A stretch of 32,191 nt of DNA from Thauera aminoaromatica S2 (lineage in GTDB: Bacteria > Pseudomonadota > Gammaproteobacteria > Burkholderiales > Rhodocyclaceae). Under the pieces are notes generated by a model, which was given only the letters and a program-made list of their open reading frames with translations, did no database searches and had not been told where the DNA came from. Shown in pieces: positions 7,710-15,081 of the stretch (the stretch's first letter is position 1; each line of letters begins with the position of its first letter). The stretch covers positions 1-32,191 of the forward strand of contig NZ_AMXD01000032.1 of the NCBI RefSeq assembly GCF_000310185.1, given 5' to 3'. The position numbers were made by a program, and so were the translations under genes.

Positions 7710-8093
7710 ATGAAGCTCTACCAGGACAAGCACGCCAACACCAACGTGATAACCGGCTACGGCGACGACCACGTGATGATCGGGAAGACCCGCCACGAGG
7801 GCAACGTGCTCGTCAGCGCCGGGCGGATTGTGGGCGATTGGGCCCCGCAGGCCGGTGGCGACCTCGCAGGACTGACGGCCGAGGATCTCGCGCGCGCAGC
7901 CGAACTCGGCGCCGAGATCCTCATCGTCGGCACCGGGCGCCGCCAGCGCTTCCCGCAGCCACCGCTGCTGCGCGGGCTGGTCGAGGCGCGCATCGGCTTC
8001 GAGTTCATGGACTTCGCCGCCGCCTGCCGCACCTACAACATCCTCGTGGCCGAAGGCCGCGCGGTCGTGCTCGGACTGCTCCACGAACGCTGA
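7710..8093 (+). CDS. Mth938-like domain (DUF498) protein
   Basis: A 127-residue soluble protein that fits the Mth938/NDUFAF3-like (DUF498) fold. Family blocks visible are NVITGYGDDHVMI near residue 14, the strand NVLVSAGRIVGDW, the loop EILIVGTGRRQRFP (residues 70-83) and a C-terminal ACRTYNILVAEGRAV. Relatives include the mitochondrial complex I assembly factor NDUFAF3; bacterial members have no settled function. It diverges from alaA across 152 bp. ATG 7710 has an AGGA 8 nt upstream. A GC hairpin without a T-tract (8104-8119) follows the stop. Confidence 0.88.
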   Translation: MKLYQDKHANTNVITGYGDDHVMIGKTRHEGNVLVSAGRIVGDWAPQAGGDLAGLTAEDLARAAELGAEILIVGTGRRQRFPQPPLLRGLVEARIGFEFMDFAAACRTYNILVAEGRAVVLGLLHER

Positions 8094-8238
8094 GCGGCGC
8101 AACGCGGCGGTAACGCCGCCGCAATACGCTCTTCACCCGGGCAGGCGCTTTCGGCTACCCTGAGGCATACGAAGCACGTGCGCCGGTGCGCTCGCCCCGA
8201 GCGCGCAGCCCCGCCGCCCCGACGAACAGGAGACCCGA

Positions 8239-8694
8239 TTGAGCGCCCCCCTCGCCCCCGACTTTTCCCTGCCCGCCACCGCCGGCCACACCGTCACCCT
8301 CTCCGCGCTGCGCGGCCGCAAGGTGGTGATCTACTTCTACCCCAAGGACAACACCCCCGGCTGCACCAACGAGACGCGCGACTTCGGCGCGCTGCACGCC
8401 GAGTTCGCCGCCACCGACTGCGCCGTCTTCGGCATCAGCCGCGACAGCCTCAAGAGCCACGAGAACTTCAAGGCCAAGCTCGAACTGCCCTTCGAACTCG
8501 TCTCCGACCCCGAGGAACAGGCCTGCGAGGCCTTCGGCGTCATGAAGCTGAAGAACATGTACGGCAAGCAGGTGCGTGGCATCGAGCGCAGCACCTTCCT
8601 CATCGACGCCGCGGGCGCGATCGCGCGCGAATGGCGTGGCGTGAAGGTGCCCGGCCACGCCGAGGAAGTGCTCGCCGCCGCGCGCGCGCTCTGA
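8239..8694 (+). CDS. bcp: Bcp/PrxQ-type peroxiredoxin, TTG start
   Basis: A thiol peroxidase that reduces hydrogen peroxide and organic hydroperoxides; cytoplasmic. The 151-residue length and blocks APDFSLP, VVIYFYPKDNTPGCT and FGISRDS fit the Bcp (PrxQ) family. The peroxidatic cysteine is C42 in TPGCTNETRDF. In the usual Bcp pattern (GCTxEACxF) a resolving cysteine stands five residues later; here that position is R47. Remaining cysteines are C61 and C96, neither at the helix-3 position used by some PrxQ proteins, so this may work as a 1-Cys enzyme or with an external thiol. The TTG start is chosen because CAGGAG lies 6 nt upstream and conserved sequence begins at once. Confidence 0.93.
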   Translation: MSAPLAPDFSLPATAGHTVTLSALRGRKVVIYFYPKDNTPGCTNETRDFGALHAEFAATDCAVFGISRDSLKSHENFKAKLELPFELVSDPEEQACEAFGVMKLKNMYGKQVRGIERSTFLIDAAGAIAREWRGVKVPGHAEEVLAAARAL

Positions 8695-8800
8695 TCCTTG
8701 CGGCGCCGGCCGCGCACCGCGAGCCGTCCCGCACGCTCGGCGCCCCGGCGCCGCCTCGCCTCTTCCTGCGGCCGTCCTGCCGCCCTCCCGGATCCACGTC

Positions 8801-10279
8801 ATGTCCGCCCTCCGCAAATCCGCCACCTCCCCGTCCCTCCCCGCGGACGCGGGCGAGCCTGCCATCAAGCGTGTCCGCCGTACCCGCAAGGCCCCGGCAG
8901 CGTGCAAGCTCTTCGTGCTCGACACCAACGTGCTGATGCACGACCCGACCAGCCTGTACCGCTTCGAGGAGCACGACCTCTACGTGCCGATCATGACGCT
9001 GGAGGAACTCGACAACAACAAGAAGGGCACCAGCGAGGTGGCACGCAACGCCCGCCAGGCCAGCCGCATGCTCGACGAGATCGTATGCGCCTCGGAAGAC
9101 GGCATTGCCGCGGGCATCGCGCTCGAGGGCCCCTCGCGCGGCCAGGCCACCGGACGCCTGCACCTGCAGACCGAGGCGATCGACATCAAGCTGCCGCCGG
9201 CCTTGCCGACCGCGCGCGGCGACAACCAGATCCTCGCGGTGGTGATGTTCCTGGTGGAGAAGCACCCCGGGCGCGAGGTCATCCTGGTGTCGAAGGACAT
9301 CAACATGCGCATCAAGGCCCGTGCGCTCGGGCTCGCCGCGCAGGACTACTTCAACGACAAGGTGCTCGAGGACAGCGACCTGCTGTACACCGGCACCTGC
9401 GAGCTGCCCGCCGACTTCTGGGACAGCCACGCGCGCGGCATGCAGTCGTGGAAGGAAGAAGGCCGCAGCTACTACCGCGTCAGCGGGCCGCTCGCCGCCG
9501 AGATGCTGGTCAACGAGTTCGTCTATCAGGACGGCGACAACCCGCTGCAGGCCTGGGTGAAGGAAAAGGAAGGCCGCAGCGCCCTCATCGAGACCCTCAC
9601 CGACTACAGCCACCACAAGAACAACGTCTGGGGCATCACCGCGCGCAACCGCGAGCAGAACTTCGCGCTCAACCTGCTGATGAACCCCGAGATCGACTTC
9701 GTCACCCTGCTCGGCCAGGCCGGCACCGGCAAGACCCTGCTGACGCTCGCCGCCGGGCTCACCCAGGTGCTGGAGTCGAAGCGCTACAGCGAGATCATCA
9801 TGACCCGCGTCACCGTTCCGGTGGGCGAGGACATCGGCTTCCTGCCCGGCACCGAGGAAGAAAAGATGGCACCCTGGATGGGCGCGCTCGAGGACAACCT
9901 CGACGTGCTCAACGGCACCGCCGGCGAGGGCGGCGACTGGGGTCGCGCGGCCACCCGCGACCTCATCCGCAGCCGCATCAAGATCAAGAGCCTGAACTTC
10001 ATGCGCGGCCGCACTTTCCTCAACAAGTTCCTCATCATCGACGAGGCGCAGAACCTCACGCCCAAGCAGATGAAGACCCTGATCACGCGCGCCGGCCCCG
10101 GCACCAAGGTGGTCTGCATGGGCAACATCGCGCAGATCGACACGCCCTACCTCACCGAGGGTTCTTCGGGCCTCACCTTCGTGGTCGACCGCTTCAAGGG
10201 CTGGGCCCACTCCGGCCACATCACCCTGCAGCGCGGCGAACGCTCCCGCCTCGCCGACCACGCCGCCGAGGTGCTCTGA
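8801..10279 (+). CDS. PIN-PhoH ATPase (PhoH2-type)
   Basis: A 492-residue fusion of an N-terminal PIN nuclease domain and a C-terminal PhoH ATPase domain. The PIN domain (about 36-170) has the catalytic-type LDTN (D41) and EELDNNKKG. The PhoH domain (about 285-490) has Walker A GQAGTGKT (305-312), Walker B LIIDEAQN (D414, E415) and a sensor-like MGNIAQID. PhoH2-type proteins are reported as ATP-dependent RNA helicase/ribonucleases in mycobacteria; activity here is inferred. The first 35 residues are basic and variable. The ATG has no clear ribosome site, so a different start or a leader-poor mRNA is possible. It precedes the CBS/DUF294 gene by 74 bp, which contains a separate TATAAT box. Confidence 0.93.
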   Translation: MSALRKSATSPSLPADAGEPAIKRVRRTRKAPAACKLFVLDTNVLMHDPTSLYRFEEHDLYVPIMTLEELDNNKKGTSEVARNARQASRMLDEIVCASEDGIAAGIALEGPSRGQATGRLHLQTEAIDIKLPPALPTARGDNQILAVVMFLVEKHPGREVILVSKDINMRIKARALGLAAQDYFNDKVLEDSDLLYTGTCELPADFWDSHARGMQSWKEEGRSYYRVSGPLAAEMLVNEFVYQDGDNPLQAWVKEKEGRSALIETLTDYSHHKNNVWGITARNREQNFALNLLMNPEIDFVTLLGQAGTGKTLLTLAAGLTQVLESKRYSEIIMTRVTVPVGEDIGFLPGTEEEKMAPWMGALEDNLDVLNGTAGEGGDWGRAATRDLIRSRIKIKSLNFMRGRTFLNKFLIIDEAQNLTPKQMKTLITRAGPGTKVVCMGNIAQIDTPYLTEGSSGLTFVVDRFKGWAHSGHITLQRGERSRLADHAAEVL

Positions 10280-10319
10280 CGCAGCCGTCGCGGCTCGCCG
10301 CTCCCGCGATGCGCGCGCC

Positions 10320-10325
10320 TATAAT
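10320..10325 (+). promoter_or_regulatory. Consensus -10 box before the cNMP/CBS/DUF294 gene
   Basis: A perfect TATAAT stands 29 bp before ATG 10354 in very GC-rich DNA. The region 17 bp upstream (GCCGCT) is a poor -35, suggesting activator help or an alternative spacing. The predicted start is near 10332. Confidence 0.5.
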
Positions 10326-10353
10326 GTGTGATTGCTTCGATCCCGGTCCGCCC

Positions 10354-12255
10354 ATGAGCAACGACGCCGCCGACCTGCTGGTGGGAGCCAGCATGGATTT
10401 CCTGCGCAACTTCTCCCCCTTCAACCGCATGGAGCCGGGGGCGCTCACCTTTCTCGCCGAGCGCGCGGTGCTCGCCTTCCATGCCCGTGGCAGCGAGATC
10501 CTGACGCCCGAATCGGGTGTGCCGTCGCACTTCTACATCGTCCAGCGCGGCAAGATCCAGGCCCGGCAGACCGGCCAGACCACGGTCACCGAGTACACCA
10601 GCCTCACCCTCGGGCCGGGCGAGTGCTTCCCGATCGGCGCCATCTCCGCGCGCCGCCCCTCGACCAACGCCTACGTGGCGGTCGAGGACAGCTTCTGCTT
10701 CCAGATCAGCGCCGACGACTTCCTGCATCTGATGCAGATCAGCCCGGTGTTCCACCTCTTCTGCACGCAGTACATCGCCAGCCTGCTCAGCCAGTCGCGC
10801 CAGCAGCTGCAGAGCACGTTCGCCCAGCGCGCCGCCGAGCAGCAGACCATGACCACGGCGCTCGGCAAGTTGATCGAGAAGGAGGCGGTCTTCGTCACCC
10901 CCGATACGCCGACGCGCAGCGCGCTCGAGCGCATGTCCGAGCTGCATCTCGGCTGCATGGTGGTGGTGGACGCGGAACGCCGCCCGGTCGGCATCCTGAC
11001 CCAGAGCGACCTGCTGCCGCGCGTGATCCTCGCCGGCTTCGACCTCGCGCGCCCGATCGGCGAGCTGATGACCGCCAATCCGCACCAGCTGCCGGCGAGC
11101 GCCTCGGCCTACGACGCGGCCCTGGAGATGGCCACCCACGGCGTGCGCCACCTGCTCGTGGTCGACTCCGACAGCGTGCTGCTGGGCGTGGTCTCCGAGC
11201 GCGATCTGTTCTCGCTGCAGCGCATCAGCCTGCGCCAGATCCGCGCCGGCATCGACAACGCCGCCGACATCGAGGCCCTGCAGCGTGCGAGCAAGGACAT
11301 CCGTCAGCTGGCGCTGAACCTGATCGCCCAGGGCATCGGCGCCGAGCAGCTCACGCAGTTCATCTCGGCGCTCAACGACGCGCTGACGCGCCGCATCATC
11401 ATCCTGGCGCGTGAACGCCACGAGCTGGTGGGGATCGACTTCGCCTGGCTCGCCTTCGGCTCCGAGGGCCGCCACGAGCAGACCCTGTCCACCGACCAGG
11501 ACAACGGGATCATCTTCCGCTGCGCCGAGCCGAAGCAACTCAAGGACACGCGCGCCCGCCTGGTCGAGTTCGCGCGCACGGTCAACGAAGACCTCGCGGC
11601 CTGCGGCTTCCCGCTGTGCAAAGGCAACATCATGGCGAGCAACCCCGAGCTCTGCCTGACCCTCGACGAGTGGAAGTCGCGCTTCGGCGACTGGATCCGC
11701 GAGCCCGACCCGCAGGCCCTGCTCAACGCCTCGATCTTCTTCGACTTCCGCGTGCTCTACGGCAACGAACGCTTCGGCGACCAGCTGCGCAGCGCGCTCA
11801 ACAAGGGTGCCAAGGGCAACAGCGCCTTCCTGCGCATGATGGCCGCCAACGCCCTCAAGGTCATGCCCCCGCTCGGGCGCATCCGCGACTTCGTGGTGGA
11901 TGAAGACGGCACCATCGACATGAAGAAATCCGGCGCCCGCCTGTTCGTCGATGTGGCCCGCATCCTCGCCCTGCGCACCGGCGTGGAGTCGAGCAGCACG
12001 GTGCAGCGCCTGCGCCAGGGCAGCACCAAGATCGGCGGCATGAGTCCGGAGGAAGTCTCGGCCATCATCGACGGCTTCAACTTCATTCAGTTGCTGCGCC
12101 TGCGTTCGCAGCACCTCGAGACCGAGCACGACTCCGCCGAGGACAACCGCATCGACCCCGAATCGCTCAACGAACTCGACCGCCGCATCCTCAAGGAAGC
12201 CTTCCGCCAGGCGCGCAAGCTCCAGCTGCGGCTTAAACTCGATTACCAACTATGA
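10354..12255 (+). CDS. cNMP-binding / CBS-pair / DUF294 nucleotidyltransferase-like protein
   Basis: A 633-residue soluble signalling protein with four modules. A cyclic-nucleotide-binding-like barrel (about 15-130) includes GECFPIGAISARRPS. A CBS pair follows (about 175-300; VVVDAERRPVGILTQSDL and LVVDSDSVLLGVVSERDL), likely binding an adenosyl ligand. The DUF294 nucleotidyltransferase core has GSEGRHEQTLSTDQDN (G369, S370, D381, D383), the GlnD-like GS...DxD metal site. A DUF294 C-terminal helical domain occupies about 480-620. The family is related to GlnD/DUF294 regulators, but its target is unknown. The start is ambiguous: ATG 10354 fits the TATAAT, while ATG 10393 (residue 14) has GGGAG 6 nt upstream. 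Its stop overlaps the ATG of the exonuclease-like gene by 4 bp (ATGA), implying translational coupling. Confidence 0.92.
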   Translation: MSNDAADLLVGASMDFLRNFSPFNRMEPGALTFLAERAVLAFHARGSEILTPESGVPSHFYIVQRGKIQARQTGQTTVTEYTSLTLGPGECFPIGAISARRPSTNAYVAVEDSFCFQISADDFLHLMQISPVFHLFCTQYIASLLSQSRQQLQSTFAQRAAEQQTMTTALGKLIEKEAVFVTPDTPTRSALERMSELHLGCMVVVDAERRPVGILTQSDLLPRVILAGFDLARPIGELMTANPHQLPASASAYDAALEMATHGVRHLLVVDSDSVLLGVVSERDLFSLQRISLRQIRAGIDNAADIEALQRASKDIRQLALNLIAQGIGAEQLTQFISALNDALTRRIIILARERHELVGIDFAWLAFGSEGRHEQTLSTDQDNGIIFRCAEPKQLKDTRARLVEFARTVNEDLAACGFPLCKGNIMASNPELCLTLDEWKSRFGDWIREPDPQALLNASIFFDFRVLYGNERFGDQLRSALNKGAKGNSAFLRMMAANALKVMPPLGRIRDFVVDEDGTIDMKKSGARLFVDVARILALRTGVESSSTVQRLRQGSTKIGGMSPEEVSAIIDGFNFIQLLRLRSQHLETEHDSAEDNRIDPESLNELDRRILKEAFRQARKLQLRLKLDYQL

Positions 12256-12893
12256 GCTGGCTCTCTCGCCTGAAGAACGCCCGCGGCAACCAGCCGCCGC
12301 TGAGCGCCGAGGCCGAGCGCGCGCTCGAGGCTTGGCATGCGCTCGCCGAGTCCGCGCACGAACAGCCTCATTTCGAGTCGCGCTACGTGGTGCTCAACAC
12401 CGAGGCCACCGGCCTCGACCTCGAACGCGACCGCCTGCTCGCGGTCGGCGCCATCGCCGTCGACGGCGGCCTGCTGCACCCGCAGGACGCCTATCACGCG
12501 CAGCTCGAGCCCTTGCCCGGCGATGCGCTCGCCGGGCTGCTCGGCTTCGCCCGCAACAGCCCGCTTGTCGTGTTCAACGCCACCTTCAACCGCACGATGC
12601 TCGAGCGCGCGTTCTCGAGAATGCTCGGCTTCACGCCGGAGTTCCTCTGGATCGACCTCTATTTCCTGCTGCCCTCGCTGTTTCCCGAGCGGCTGGAACG
12701 CCCCGGTCGGCTCGCCGACTGGATGGCCGCCTTCGAGATCGAGACCTTCCAGCGCCACCACGCGCTCGGCGACGCCTGGGCGATCGCGCAACTCTTCCTC
12801 GCGGCGCAGTCGCGCGCACTCTCGCTCGCGGTCACCAGTCCGCGCGCGCTTGCCGAGCACGCCCAGGCCTACCGGCAAAAGATCAAGGTCTGA
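12252..12893 (+). CDS. DEDDh exonuclease-fold protein with two altered catalytic residues
   Basis: A 213-residue protein of the DNA polymerase III epsilon-like (DnaQ/RNase T) exonuclease fold. Motif order is preserved, but Exo I reads VVLNTEATGLD, with N49 in place of the first Asp (E51 kept). Exo II reads FNATFN, with N113 in place of the metal-binding Asp and F in place of the usual His. Exo III keeps H169 and D174 in HHALGDAW. Two of four acidic metal ligands are therefore amides, which should impair or abolish two-metal catalysis. The hydrophobic core is intact, with no frameshift, so the protein looks selected rather than decayed. It starts by ATGA overlap with the cNMP/CBS/DUF294 gene, a pairing that suggests a regulatory or nucleotide-binding role. 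Confidence 0.85.
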   Translation: MSWLSRLKNARGNQPPLSAEAERALEAWHALAESAHEQPHFESRYVVLNTEATGLDLERDRLLAVGAIAVDGGLLHPQDAYHAQLEPLPGDALAGLLGFARNSPLVVFNATFNRTMLERAFSRMLGFTPEFLWIDLYFLLPSLFPERLERPGRLADWMAAFEIETFQRHHALGDAWAIAQLFLAAQSRALSLAVTSPRALAEHAQAYRQKIKV

Positions 12894-12963
12894 AAGCAGG
12901 CCGACAAGAACCGGGACGAATGCGTCCGACAGGCGCAGATTTCCCTTTACACCGGATAGCTCG

Positions 12964-13533
12964 ATGCGTATATTTCCTCGAATGTTTTTCCGGACATCCC
13001 TACCTGCCCTGCTCGCCTCCTTCGCGCTCGCCCTTCCCGCCCAAGGCGCGGAGCCGGCCCCGGCGCAGCGCGAGCACGCCTTCCAGGCGTCTTCGGCGTT
13101 CGAGGAGTACACCACGGCCGCCGAACAACTGGTCGACGAGGCGCTCTCCTACCTGGGTATCCGCTATCGCTTCGGAGGCACTTCGCCGGCGACCGGCTTC
13201 GATTGCAGCGGACTCGTGCTCAACGTGTTCCGTAATGCCGTCGGGCTCGACCTACCGCGGAGCGCGAGCGAGATGGCGAGCCTGGGCGACAAGATCGGCA
13301 AGCAGGACCTCAAGCCGGGCGACCTGGTGTTCTTCAACACCATGCGACGCACCTTCTCGCACGTCGGCATCTATCTCGGCGACGGCAAGTTCGTGCATGC
13401 CCCCTCGAGCGGCGGCAAGGTTCGCGTCGAGAACATCTCCGCGACGTACTGGGCCAAACGCTTCAACGGCGCCCGCCGGCTGGTCGATGAGGAATCGCTC
13501 GGTCTCAGCGCCCAGGTGATGCGCACGCACTGA
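12964..13533 (+). CDS. Secreted NlpC/P60 peptidoglycan hydrolase
   Basis: A 189-residue NlpC/P60 family cysteine peptidase that probably cuts peptide stems of peptidoglycan (D-Glu-diaminopimelate bond type). An N-terminal signal peptide runs from MRIFPRMFFRTSLPALLASF to about residue 28 (ALPAQGA). The catalytic domain spans about 55-175: C81 in GFDCSGLV, H133 in FSHVGIYLGDG and H145 in FVHAP form the C-H-H triad. No SH3 or LysM targeting domain is present. ATG 12964 is chosen because the signal peptide starts there and GGATAG precedes it; the longer open frame upstream overlaps the exonuclease-like gene out of frame. It is followed by a strong terminator. Confidence 0.93.
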   Translation: MRIFPRMFFRTSLPALLASFALALPAQGAEPAPAQREHAFQASSAFEEYTTAAEQLVDEALSYLGIRYRFGGTSPATGFDCSGLVLNVFRNAVGLDLPRSASEMASLGDKIGKQDLKPGDLVFFNTMRRTFSHVGIYLGDGKFVHAPSSGGKVRVENISATYWAKRFNGARRLVDEESLGLSAQVMRTH

Positions 13534-13557
13534 GCGCCGGCGAGGAACACGCCGAGG

Positions 13558-13591
13558 AAGAGGCCCCGCATGCCGGGGCCTCTTGCTTTTT
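13558..13591 (+). terminator. Intrinsic terminator after the NlpC/P60 gene
   Basis: AAGAGGCCCC (13558-13567) pairs with GGGGCCTCTT (13575-13584), closing a 7-nt loop with one more possible pair. The stem is followed by GCTTTTT. Its tail reaches the stop codon of the convergent DUF2325 gene. Confidence 0.85.
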
Positions 13592-13950
13592 CAGCAGGCA
13601 GATGACGCCCGCCGGCGCCCACCGGATGCCTTCTCGCAGCGCCGCGGGCATTCGTCGCAGCGCGAACCCATCTGCCGATCGAGCGCCTGCTGCAGCGCGC
13701 AGGTGGAGCGCCGGCAGCACACCACCTGCACGCCCTGCTTGCCTGCGGCCTCACGGAAGCGCTGCATGACGTTGTGGCCGAGAAAATCGGTGAACAGGAT
13801 CACCAGCCCGATCCCGCTCGGCAAGGGCGTGCTGCGGCGCTGGTGCGTCGTGTCGCGGCCGCTGACGTGGGCGGCGATGCGAATGCCGAAGTTGTGCAGA
13901 ACATCCGGGATGTTGCCGAGGCGGTCGGCACCGACGAGCAGCGCATTCAT
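13591..13950 (-). CDS. DUF2325 cysteine-rich protein
   Basis: A 119-residue protein matching the DUF2325 family: N-terminal MNALLVGADRLGNIP, a middle segment IGLVILFTDFLGHNVM, and a C-terminal cysteine-rich tail. Seven cysteines lie in the last 45 residues: VCCRRSTC, then SRCDECPRRC, then the final residue. This suggests metal or Fe-S binding. DUF2325 has no established function. ATG 13950 has AAGGAG 6 nt upstream. It diverges from fbpA across 117 bp, and the Fur-like palindrome at 13962-13980 begins 12 bp before its ATG, so iron control is likely if that site is functional. It converges on the NlpC/P60 gene with almost no spacer. Confidence 0.85.
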   Translation of the reverse strand: MNALLVGADRLGNIPDVLHNFGIRIAAHVSGRDTTHQRRSTPLPSGIGLVILFTDFLGHNVMQRFREAAGKQGVQVVCCRRSTCALQQALDRQMGSRCDECPRRCEKASGGRRRASSAC

Positions 13951-13961
13951 GGAATCTCCTT

Positions 13962-13980
13962 GTTGAGAACATTTCTCAAC
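13962..13980. promoter_or_regulatory. Perfect 8-3-8 palindrome, candidate Fur box
   Basis: GTTGAGAA (13962-13969), CAT, TTCTCAAC (13973-13980). The core TGAGAA-N3-TTCTCA has the same half-sites as common Fur-box variants (TGAGAATCATTCTCA). It sits over the likely leader of the DUF2325 transcript and just upstream of the fbpA promoter. Confidence 0.6.
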
Positions 13981-13994
13981 AATAATGAAGTGAA

Positions 13995-14009
13995 TGCGAT
14001 CCATTTGCA
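13995..14009. promoter_or_regulatory. Second Fur-like site over the shared -35 region
   Basis: TGCGATCCATTTGCA resembles the TGCGAA-N3-TTCGCA form of Fur box, with two half-site differences. It overlaps TTGCAA (14005-14010), the predicted -35 of fbpA, a position suited to repression when iron is plentiful. Confidence 0.45.
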
Positions 14010-14033
14010 ACTGCGAACCTTTATCGTTAGTAT
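14005..14033 (+). promoter_or_regulatory. Predicted fbpA promoter
   Basis: TTGCAA (14005-14010) and TAGTAT (14028-14033) are 17 bp apart. The predicted start near 14040 gives a 28-nt leader. TTGCAA is its own reverse complement and, with CATTAT at 13987-13982, also forms a 17-bp-spaced promoter for the divergent DUF2325 gene. Confidence 0.5.
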
Positions 14034-14067
14034 CGTCGCACCGCAAACACACCAAGGTTCGCACACC

Positions 14068-15081
14068 ATGAGCAAGAAAGTCCTCATCGCCTCGATCATC
14101 GCCGCCTTCGGTCTCACCGGCACCGTCACCGCCGCCGAGCTGAACGTCTACTCCGCCCGCCACTACCAGACAGACGAAGAGCTCTACGGCAATTTCACCA
14201 AGCAGACCGGGATCAAGATCAACCGCATCGAGGCGAAGGAAGACGAACTGCTCGAGCGCATCCGCAACGAGGGCGCCAACAGTCCGGCCGACATCTTCGT
14301 CACCGTCGATGCCTCGCGCCTGGCGAAGGCCGACGAACTCGGCATCTTCCGGCCGGTGAAGTCCGCCGCGCTCGAGGCCCGCATCCCCGCCCACCTGCGC
14401 GCACCGAACTGGTTTTCCTACTCGACCCGCGCACGCGTGATCGTCTACAACCCGGACATGGTCAAGGCCGAGCAGGTGCAGACCTACGAGCAGCTCGCCG
14501 ACCCCGCGCTCAAGGGCCAGGTGTGCACCCGCTCGGGCAGCCACCCCTACAACCTCTCGCTCGGCGCCGCCATGATCAAGCACAACGGCGCGGAAGCAAC
14601 CGAGAACTGGGCCCGGGGCATCGTCGCCAACTTCGCACGCGCGCCCAAGGGCGGCGACACCGACCAGATCCGCGCCGTGGCCGCGGGCGAGTGCGGCGTG
14701 GCCATCGCCAACAGCTACTACCTCGCCCGCCTGATGAACTCGGACAAGCGCGAAGACCAGGCCGTGGTCGCGAAGATCAAGGCGGTGTGGCCGAACCAGG
14801 CGACCTGGGGCACCCACATCAACGTGTCCGGCGCCGGCATGCTCGAGCACGCGCCGAACAAGGAGGCCGCGGTCAAGTTCCTCGAGTATCTCGCCTCGGA
14901 CCAGGCGCAGGAATACTTCGCCAACGGCAACAACGAATGGCCGGCGGTGCCGAGCGTGAAGGTGGACAACCCCGCGCTGAAGAAGCTCGGCGAGTTCAAG
15001 GCCGACACCCTGCCGATCGGCGAGCTCGCCGACACGGTGGCCGAGGCCCAGCGCATCTTCGACCGCGCCGGCTACCGCTGA
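14068..15081 (+). CDS. fbpA: Ferric-iron ABC transporter periplasmic binding protein
   Basis: A 337-residue periplasmic iron(III)-binding protein of the FbpA/FutA/HitA group, delivering ferric iron to the FbpBC permease. The signal peptide is MSKKVLIASIIAAFGLTGTV plus TAA, cleaved near residue 23. The mature protein begins ELNVYSARHYQTDEEL, where H32 and Y33 fit iron-ligand positions. The tyrosine pair Y217-Y218 in NSYYLARL is the classic FbpA iron-binding dyad. ATG 14068 fits the signal peptide and the promoter at 14005-14033. The permease and ATPase genes are not adjacent: fbpB and fbpC lie 2.3 to 5.2 kb away beyond a diguanylate cyclase. Its 3' end overlaps the convergent cyclase gene by 10 bp. 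Confidence 0.94.
   Translation: MSKKVLIASIIAAFGLTGTVTAAELNVYSARHYQTDEELYGNFTKQTGIKINRIEAKEDELLERIRNEGANSPADIFVTVDASRLAKADELGIFRPVKSAALEARIPAHLRAPNWFSYSTRARVIVYNPDMVKAEQVQTYEQLADPALKGQVCTRSGSHPYNLSLGAAMIKHNGAEATENWARGIVANFARAPKGGDTDQIRAVAAGECGVAIANSYYLARLMNSDKREDQAVVAKIKAVWPNQATWGTHINVSGAGMLEHAPNKEAAVKFLEYLASDQAQEYFANGNNEWPAVPSVKVDNPALKKLGEFKADTLPIGELADTVAEAQRIFDRAGYR

Noticed and set aside
8104-8119. GCGGCG-GTAA-CGCCGC hairpin
   Set aside because: Short, no T-tract, and the next gene is on the same strand; not called as a terminator.
8600-10261. 553-codon antisense frame over PIN-PhoH
   Set aside because: Sense frame carries PIN and Walker motifs; the antisense product is His/Glu/Val-rich shadow sequence.
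10147-12249. 700-codon open frame antisense to the cNMP/CBS/DUF294 gene
   Set aside because: It is the mirror of a GC-rich gene with strong third-position GC; the product is low complexity and shows no family motif, while the sense frame has clear domains.
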